Source: an uncultured Lachnospiraceae bacterium
Lineage (GTDB): Bacteria > Bacillota > Clostridia > Lachnospirales > Lachnospiraceae
Reading direction: 5' to 3'
NCBI GenBank assembly: GCA_902760415.1
Contig: CACWGK010000004.1
Span: 1 to 57,933, forward strand
DNA length: 57,933 bases
Part shown: one piece after another, positions 52,558 through 57,933 of the stretch
Layout: every line of letters starts with the position of its first letter
How positions within the stretch are numbered: position 1 is the stretch's first letter
Notes under the pieces: model-generated
Databases searched by the model: none
Seen by the model: the letters and a program-made list of their open reading frames with translations, nothing else
What the model was told of the DNA's origin: nothing
Position numbers and translations under genes: made by a program

Positions 52558-53808
52558 ATGACTCGTATATCACTAATCTGGTTCGGCGCAGCTATATCAA
52601 TCGCCGAGATTCTGACAGGAGCATGTCTCGAGGGACTTGGGCTTATACGTGGTCTTATTGTTATAGTACTGGGACATCTGATAGGATTTCTGCTACTGGT
52701 ACTAGCAGGAATAATAGGAGTTAAGAACAAAGAAGGATCTATGAGGTCATCCGCCCTATCCTTCGGAATATATGGAAGTTACTTCTTTGCTGTATTAAAT
52801 ATCATACAGCTTATAGGCTGGCAGGGAATCATGATCTTCGACGCATCACTTTCTGCTCAAGGAATTCTAAGGCTTGGTCACACTTGGTGGTGCCTTATCA
52901 TAGGCGTTCTCACCATAGCCTGGATACTGCTTGGAATTAAGCATAGAGATAGGTTAAATGTAATCGTTATGATTCTTCTTCTACTACTTACGGTAGTTTT
53001 ATCATTTATCATCTTCTCTGGGGTTAGAAATGGAAAAACAAATGGTCCAAGCACTGGAGAAATGTTGTCATTTGGACAAGGACTAGAGCTATCTATCGCT
53101 ATGCCACTTTCGTGGATTCCTATGATAGCTGACTACACATATAAAGCAAAGAAGCCCATGAGGACAACATTTGCAGCATGCGGAACTTATTCCTTAGCCA
53201 GCACATGGATGTATATAATCGGTCTGGGTGCAGCAGTTATAACACATGAGACAAGAATAGATCAGATAATGCTTAAAGCCGGACTAGGTGTCGCAGGACT
53301 ATTCATCATCGTCTTCTCATGCGTTACAACAAACTTTATAGATGCATTTTCCTGCAATCAGTCAACCTTCGCACTTTTTCCTAAGGACAAATCTCCTCAG
53401 GAATCAGAAGATAGGCCATCACTTAAGAACAATATAAAAATCAATCTTCCCGGAATAATCGATACTATTATTGGAACTGCAGGTGCAATTCTCTTCCCTA
53501 TGGAAAATATTACTGACTTCCTATACTTTATAGGATCAGTATTTGCACCTATGATATCTGTTCAGATTGCAGACCAATTTATCGTTAAACACGAGAAGAC
53601 TGATGTTAAGATTGATGCTGTAGCCAGTATGTCATGGATCATTGGATTCATTATCTACCGTATCCTTATGAGACACGACTTCTTAATCGGATATACTATT
53701 CCAAATATGATTATGACTATACTTATCACAGTAATACTCAGAAAGCTTACTCAGCTATATCCTTTATCATTATATCGCCAGAAGTCACACTCACATTCAT
53801 CTTATTAG
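52558..53808 (+). CDS. CytX-like NCS1 transporter (probable hydroxymethylpyrimidine uptake)
   Basis: A 416-residue permease of the nucleobase:cation symporter-1 family with about eleven TMs. FGAAISIAEILTGACLEGLG at the start and NIIQLIGWQGIMIFDASLSAQ fit the CytX group, which is thought to import the thiamin precursor HMP; CodB-like cytosine transport is the alternative. The sequence from about residue 395 (after VILRKLTQLY) is Ser/His-rich and encoded opposite the end of the DUF4097 gene. Strong AAGGAGG site before ATG 52558. No thiamin gene is nearby and I see no TPP riboswitch. Confidence 0.78.
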   Translation: MTRISLIWFGAAISIAEILTGACLEGLGLIRGLIVIVLGHLIGFLLLVLAGIIGVKNKEGSMRSSALSFGIYGSYFFAVLNIIQLIGWQGIMIFDASLSAQGILRLGHTWWCLIIGVLTIAWILLGIKHRDRLNVIVMILLLLLTVVLSFIIFSGVRNGKTNGPSTGEMLSFGQGLELSIAMPLSWIPMIADYTYKAKKPMRTTFAACGTYSLASTWMYIIGLGAAVITHETRIDQIMLKAGLGVAGLFIIVFSCVTTNFIDAFSCNQSTFALFPKDKSPQESEDRPSLKNNIKINLPGIIDTIIGTAGAILFPMENITDFLYFIGSVFAPMISVQIADQFIVKHEKTDVKIDAVASMSWIIGFIIYRILMRHDFLIGYTIPNMIMTILITVILRKLTQLYPLSLYRQKSHSHSSY

Positions 53809-54652
53809 TTCCAGAACCACTTACATAGGTATCTCCATCCTTTGTGAATGCATGTTCTGTGGACATATCTCCGCTTGATTTTTTCGCCGTTAAGGTCAAG
53901 TCCGCATCTTTAGGGATATATATATTTATGTTTCCTGAAGATGCTGATAAACTTGCACTTTTAGGAAGTTGGTTAAATGTATAATCACCATTTCCACTAG
54001 TTACTTCCGACTTAAAATCATTTACAGAGTTTCCTTTTAGATAAATCGAGCCAGAACTTGCAGAAACATTTATCTTATCTACGCTTTCATAGTTAACACT
54101 GATTCCACCTGAGGTTACTTCCATATTTATACTGTCGCTATCTCCACGCTGTGTAAGATTTATACCTCCAGAAGAAGCATTAAGGTCATAATTCTTAGCG
54201 GAACACGAGATATCCGCATCTCCCGAAGATAATTCCAACTTAACGTCGCTTAGTTCTATATTCTTCGGTATATCTATAGTAAGCTTCTTATCTAAATTAT
54301 TCAGTTCCAATCCTCTTGCTGAAGCGCAGTATCTAACATAAAGTGTGGAACCATCAACCCAGGTATGAACCTTTCTCTTATCGTCCAGTTCTTTTGGGGA
54401 TGTCTCCTTTATGCTGACAACATCAGCATCAGTTTCAGTCATCACTACTTCTCCAGACATATAAGCAATATTAATACTCTCGATTTTCTCAGTTATATCA
54501 CGGTCTCCCGCTTCATATTTATCACCATTATCATATAAATAATTTGTCTTTGTTATATCTAGTACTTCAATATCAGAGTTTGAACATCCACAAAGCCCAA
54601 GCATCATAGCCACTACAGCTATTGATGCAAAAAATCTATTTAATCTTTTCAT
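53747..54652 (-). CDS. DUF4097-type beta-strand lipoprotein
   Basis: 301 residues from the ATG at 54652 (GAGAGGAG upstream), with lipobox LCGC. The mature protein is a ladder of short repeats, SSGDADIS, SSGGINL, TSGGISV, SSGSIYL, TSGNGDY, SSGNINI, SSGDMST, TSGDIMI, as in DUF4097 proteins that fold as a beta-helix. It overlaps the anti-sigma gene by 17 bases and is the third gene of the ECF operon; DUF4097 proteins often accompany envelope-stress systems. Its 3' end overlaps the converging CytX-like gene by 62 bases. Confidence 0.9.
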   Translation of the reverse strand: MKRLNRFFASIAVVAMMLGLCGCSNSDIEVLDITKTNYLYDNGDKYEAGDRDITEKIESINIAYMSGEVVMTETDADVVSIKETSPKELDDKRKVHTWVDGSTLYVRYCASARGLELNNLDKKLTIDIPKNIELSDVKLELSSGDADISCSAKNYDLNASSGGINLTQRGDSDSINMEVTSGGISVNYESVDKINVSASSGSIYLKGNSVNDFKSEVTSGNGDYTFNQLPKSASLSASSGNINIYIPKDADLTLTAKKSSGDMSTEHAFTKDGDTYVSGSGTNKMNVSVTSGDIMIKDIAE

Positions 54653-55601
54653 TTTTTTCTCCTCTCTTAGTTCCAACAAGCAGACCTATCACGGTAAGTA
54701 TCACACCAATTATGAGACCAAATATCATAACGATCATATTTGGTGTCTGAGATACATATATTTCCGCTGATGAACTCTTCAATGAAAGCTGTATCATCAG
54801 ATTCGTTCCAAAGTAAACAAATAGACTAATTAACGAAATGACGGCGCCCACCTTTACCAGGCCATTAAATGGAAGGTATCTAATAATGAGGAATACTCCC
54901 CATACTAGAAGGATTAGAGGAACACTAATTGAAAATGCTAACGAAAAATATCCGGCTGACTTAATGGTGATTCCTATACAGATAATCATTAGGTAAAATG
55001 TAAATGTATCAGCTGCCATTACTGCAAGTCCCTTAAAGCTCTTCAGATAATTCTTTATTGGTCTTCTGCAAGCTATAAATGGACTAAAAATAACTGTCAG
55101 TCCAAAAAGAACTGATGATGCCGCAACAATAAACCAATTTCCGCCATTATATATACGGCAGACTGCGAGTAGCAGTATTATGCTTGCTGTAAATGAAGTC
55201 ATCGTAGCAAACATTTTATACTTTGGTACCATAAATGGTACAACAAAGAGTGACGAAGGTATAAGCATTGCTGCAAATACTATAAAGAACCAACCGAATC
55301 CATTTCCTGTTGCTAGATCAGCTATAAGACATATCAGAATAGGTAATGCAAATATAGCAGCTATAACACTTCCTGCTATAGCACTTTTTCTCTTAAAGAA
55401 TCTGGATTGAGATTCAATGACATTTTCTTTTTCTTTTATGATCATTTCATCTATATCAATATCATTTAAATCATCAAGCATCTTCTTGCATGTATGACAT
55501 TCTGCTATATGTTCTTCAATCATTTTTCTACTGCTGTCACTGCATATACCATCTTTATATAATGGCAACAGATCTTGAATTATCGAACAATCGTATTTCA
55601 T
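54636..55601 (-). CDS. Zinc-finger anti-sigma factor with multi-TM domain
   Basis: 321 residues. The N terminus is a zf-HC2 type anti-sigma domain with MIEEHIAECHTCKKML (the HxxxCxxC zinc site) and an upstream Cys (YDCSIIQDLLPLY). After a helix come about eight TMs, then a Lys-rich C terminus. It should hold the ECF sigma factor at the membrane until a signal arrives. Start ATG overlaps the sigma stop codon as ATGA. Confidence 0.92.
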   Translation of the reverse strand: MKYDCSIIQDLLPLYKDGICSDSSRKMIEEHIAECHTCKKMLDDLNDIDIDEMIIKEKENVIESQSRFFKRKSAIAGSVIAAIFALPILICLIADLATGNGFGWFFIVFAAMLIPSSLFVVPFMVPKYKMFATMTSFTASIILLLAVCRIYNGGNWFIVAASSVLFGLTVIFSPFIACRRPIKNYLKSFKGLAVMAADTFTFYLMIICIGITIKSAGYFSLAFSISVPLILLVWGVFLIIRYLPFNGLVKVGAVISLISLFVYFGTNLMIQLSLKSSSAEIYVSQTPNMIVMIFGLIIGVILTVIGLLVGTKRGEKNEKIK

Positions 55602-56086
55602 GATTTTTCCATCCTTTCTTTAATCTTAAGTCTAGCACGATGATATGTAACCCGGGCCCAGGTTTCTGTTTTCTCGAAGATAGAACCAATCTCACTGAAG
55701 CTTAGCTCTCCGAATACTCTCAGCTGAAATACCTCTTTATAAGGTTCTTCCATGGAATGTAATATCTTATGAATCTGAATGGAAGAATCAGCATCCACCA
55801 TCTTCATTTCAATGCTCTTTTCCGTATTCGGCTGATCCTCGAGGGGAACTTCTTCATACTTAGAATGTCGACGCTTTTCATCAATGAATAGATTCTTTGC
55901 TATAGCACATAACCATGTGTAGCATTCACTTTCGCCTCTAAACTCTCGTTCTGTGGTAATCGCCCTGAAAAATGTTTCCTGAGTAATTTCCATAGCGTCG
56001 TTCTGATCTCTCGCAAGAGTCATAACATAAGAAAACACCTTCATATAAAAAGCTTCATAAAGTTTTTCCGCGGTGTTTTTTTCCAT
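55598..56086 (-). CDS. ECF-type RNA polymerase sigma factor
   Basis: 162 residues from ATG 56086. Region 2 with LARDQNDAMEITQETFFRAI and FRGESECYTWLCAIAKNLFIDEKRR; region 4 with MEEPYKEVFQLRVFGELSFSEIGSIFEKTETWARVTYHRARLKIKE. No region 1.1 or 3, typical of group 4. Followed by its anti-sigma gene with ATGA overlap. A promoter of ECF type lies 38 bases upstream, so it should transcribe its own operon. Confidence 0.95.
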   Translation of the reverse strand: MEKNTAEKLYEAFYMKVFSYVMTLARDQNDAMEITQETFFRAITTEREFRGESECYTWLCAIAKNLFIDEKRRHSKYEEVPLEDQPNTEKSIEMKMVDADSSIQIHKILHSMEEPYKEVFQLRVFGELSFSEIGSIFEKTETWARVTYHRARLKIKERMEKS

Positions 56087-56123
56087 GTACCTTCGTGCTT
56101 TCCTTTCTTTTGATCTCATCGAT

Positions 56124-56151
56124 TAGACGGAAGAATTCTAATTTCGTTACA
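56124..56151 (-). promoter_or_regulatory. Autoregulated ECF promoter
   Basis: Minus-strand TGTAAC (56146-56151) and CGTCTA (56124-56129) with a 16-base spacer. The AAC core and CGTC core with N16 are the hallmark of ECF promoters such as those of SigW. Confidence 0.8.
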
Positions 56152-56233
56152 AACTTTTTTCAAAAAATATATTTTTTTTACTTTCATACCATTTATAACA
56201 ATAGAATCATTAAATAATCCTTAAATTATAAGG

Positions 56234-57022
56234 TTAATTTTTTCTCACACTCATATGTGTTATTAATATAATAACTGCGATAGTAGGTAGCAGGATGATT
56301 CCCATGAACATAAATAATACAGTTGTCACCGGTCTCATAGCCATAAATGTTGCAAAGTAACAACCATATAGATTGAACATGATATGAAGTATGATACCAG
56401 GCCAGAGCTTTCCTGTCTTAACTCTCATATAAGCCCAGACCAGACCAATTAGAAATGTACCAAACATCTGTGGTATTCCTTGCGAAAATGCATGAGGCAG
56501 CCCAAAGAGAATTGCTGATATGATGATAGGACCTGTCTCACCTATCACTAGAAGTCTATCTAAAAACAGCTTTCTAAAAAGAATCTCCTCCATCACAGGC
56601 GCAAAACCTAGAAGTATGACAATATAGAATAAGAAATACTTTCCAAATATATCCTCTGGCGACATTCCATGTGGTGGAATCCCTAGAATATTAAGGACTA
56701 TATTTAATATCATAATAACTGGCATACTGAGTCCCATTTGAACCAGAAATGCTTTAAACATAAGTCCAGGTGTGATAGCAGTGCTACTCAAAGCTCCATC
56801 ATTTGATTTATCCGGAATCGCCATTCCCCTTAATATCAGATAACAAGCCCCTAGTCCTACAGTATAGGGTACAACCACCGCGCTCATTATCATCCTGATG
56901 ATTTCCGGAAACTTTCCTTCCAGCATAGGTTCTAAAAATATAGAGTAACACTCAGTTATCAGAAACCATGCAGCAAGTGCTACAAAAACTCTTAATACGA
57001 TTAATACTTTACTCTTCTTCAT
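56234..57022 (-). CDS. CPBP-family membrane protease
   Basis: A 262-residue intramembrane protease-like protein (CAAX processing/bacteriocin-processing family). About eight TMs. The three catalytic motifs are intact: EEILFRKLFLDRL, FGLPHAF and HIMFNLYG. Such proteins often give immunity to or process bacteriocins, or cut anti-sigma factors. ATG at 57022 overlaps the end of the DUF3021-like gene by 14 bases, so it is the third gene of a LytTR operon. Whether it works with the ECF system next door is open. Confidence 0.9.
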   Translation of the reverse strand: MKKSKVLIVLRVFVALAAWFLITECYSIFLEPMLEGKFPEIIRMIMSAVVVPYTVGLGACYLILRGMAIPDKSNDGALSSTAITPGLMFKAFLVQMGLSMPVIMILNIVLNILGIPPHGMSPEDIFGKYFLFYIVILLGFAPVMEEILFRKLFLDRLLVIGETGPIIISAILFGLPHAFSQGIPQMFGTFLIGLVWAYMRVKTGKLWPGIILHIMFNLYGCYFATFMAMRPVTTVLFMFMGIILLPTIAVIILITHMSVRKN

Positions 57023-57482
57023 CCCATGAATGCTCCTTTTGAAATAATTCAAGAGCATCATTCATTTTATCTGTTTTAGCCTTCTGAATAAAATATTCTA
57101 TGAACTGTCTAATGGTAAAGAAAAACAAAAACAAAACTGCATATGATATCATTAACGGCAAAGACATATTCACTCCCTGTCCTCTTACTATACTAATAGC
57201 CATAATCAACGCAACCATCAGATAAAGCGGCATAAAGAGTATGTTCTTAATATAGAAAGGCTTACTTCGTGCCCACTGAGTATAATCAAACATGCTTCGA
57301 AATACAGTAAGAACTCCAAGTATAAAGAATCCAATCCATATCCTGATTATATTCACAGGTTCCATATATATGCCGAAAAAGCTAAAACCTATTCCAATGA
57401 ATAAGATGCCCATGGAGAAGCATATGGCAGCAATTGAAAATGATTTCTTAACTATATTCTTAAATCTTTCTCCACTCATCAT
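57009..57482 (-). CDS. DUF3021-like membrane protein
   Basis: A 157-residue protein with four TMs (about 15-36, 43-61, 80-100 and 108-125) and a charged C-terminal tail. The pairing with a stand-alone LytTR gene, overlapping its stop codon as ATGA, is the typical context of DUF3021 proteins, which are thought to inhibit or sense for the LytTR regulator. The tail is acidic. Function otherwise unknown. Confidence 0.82.
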   Translation of the reverse strand: MMSGERFKNIVKKSFSIAAICFSMGILFIGIGFSFFGIYMEPVNIIRIWIGFFILGVLTVFRSMFDYTQWARSKPFYIKNILFMPLYLMVALIMAISIVRGQGVNMSLPLMISYAVLFLFFFTIRQFIEYFIQKAKTDKMNDALELFQKEHSWDEEE

Positions 57483-57931
57483 TTTGCCTCCTTCATCCCT
57501 ATGCCCGTCTTAAAATCATTGACATAGTTTCGAGATACTACTATCCATTCTCCATTTCTAAGAAGCAGTTTAAGTCTTCTTCCATCCTCTGGAGCTACGC
57601 TCTTCACAGCCTTTAGATTTACGATAGTAGATTTTGATATTCGAACAAAATGTTTCTGAATCAGATAATCTTCAAGATCATACAAGGTTCGCCTGACTCT
57701 GAAAAAATCATCTACAGTGTAAGCAAATACATTTCTATCAACCGCTTCGAAGTACAGGACTCTGGAGATTCGTACCGGTTCCATATCTCCATTTTCCTTT
57801 TCGCCCATAATCGTATCACTAGCAATCTTGATAGATTCTAGAACAGCCTCAACCTCTGTGTCTCTTTCTTTGCATCTGATCTCAACCTCAGTTTCAGAAA
57901 GATTCATTTTGTCTTTAACAAATATTTTCAA
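57479..57931 (-). CDS. LytTR DNA-binding regulator (start at window edge)
   Basis: About 150 residues with no receiver domain. The C-terminal two-thirds are a LytTR fold: RVLYFEAVDRNVFAYTVDD, VRRTLYDLEDYL, FVRISKSTIVNLKAVKSV, VVSRNYVNDFKT. The first codon visible is TTG at 57931; an ATG at 57907 is another choice, and the real start could lie beyond the window. It likely controls its own operon with the DUF3021-like and CPBP genes. Confidence 0.88.
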   Translation of the reverse strand: MKIFVKDKMNLSETEVEIRCKERDTEVEAVLESIKIASDTIMGEKENGDMEPVRISRVLYFEAVDRNVFAYTVDDFFRVRRTLYDLEDYLIQKHFVRISKSTIVNLKAVKSVAPEDGRRLKLLLRNGEWIVVSRNYVNDFKTGIGMKEAK

Positions 57932-57933
57932 CT

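Overview
The window reads as a stretch of chromosome from a low-GC, Gram-positive anaerobe of the Clostridia, most likely a Lachnospiraceae-type gut or rumen bacterium. The evidence is the AT-rich sequence with strong AAGGAG ribosome binding sites, the cellobiose phosphorylase, the many ABC-transporter/two-component modules, the lipoproteins with Lys/Glu-rich tails, and the family character of the housekeeping proteins. Genus is inference only. Nearly every gene lies on the minus strand; only three (cellobiose phosphorylase, a DUF5684-like membrane protein, a CytX-like transporter) are on the plus strand. I see no rRNA, tRNA, CRISPR array, phage or IS element.

Layout, left to right. 1-7.0 kb: an edge copy of a hairpin repeat, a lipoprotein, metG, murA and an ABC-2 exporter pair. 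7.0-12.6 kb: a chain of palindromes fused to the end of pyrI, then pyrB, an unusual transcarbamylase, metK, an aldose epimerase and a HIT protein. 12.7-17.9 kb: a sensor kinase/OmpR regulator next to a FtsX-type ABC exporter (peptide-antibiotic type). 18.1-20.6 kb: cellobiose phosphorylase. 20.6-29.0 kb: acyl-ACP thioesterase, acyl carrier protein, a MacAB-like tripartite exporter, a large unrecognised membrane protein and a MATE pump. 29.2-33.9 kb: proA, an Orn/Lys/Arg decarboxylase, a zinc-ribbon membrane protein and the DUF5684-like protein. 34.0-35.4 kb: a degenerate Hsp70-like protein with a GrpE domain fused to its C terminus. 35.5-40.2 kb: a metal-uptake operon (Fur-family regulator, ZnuA, ZnuC, ZnuB, a lipoprotein, trmL) behind three Fur-type boxes. 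40.2-48.7 kb: folP with a remarkable 3' palindrome, a DUF212 protein, and an operon of ABC-2 exporter, NarL/LiaR-type two-component system and an EAL-domain protein. 48.7-52.4 kb: a BcrAB-type exporter with its own OmpR/kinase pair and a small ORF. 52.5-58 kb: a CytX-like transporter, an ECF sigma/anti-sigma/DUF4097 envelope-stress operon with its own ECF promoter, and a LytTR/DUF3021/CPBP-protease operon.

Functionally the region joins a few core genes (tRNA charging, peptidoglycan, pyrimidine, SAM, folate and proline synthesis) to a dense set of envelope-stress and drug/peptide-export modules, each with its own regulator. The most unusual items are the Hsp70-like/GrpE fusion, the palindrome-chain element whose arms vary while staying self-complementary, the transcarbamylase with altered substrate-binding motifs, and the double hairpin with complementary loops at the folP stop codon.
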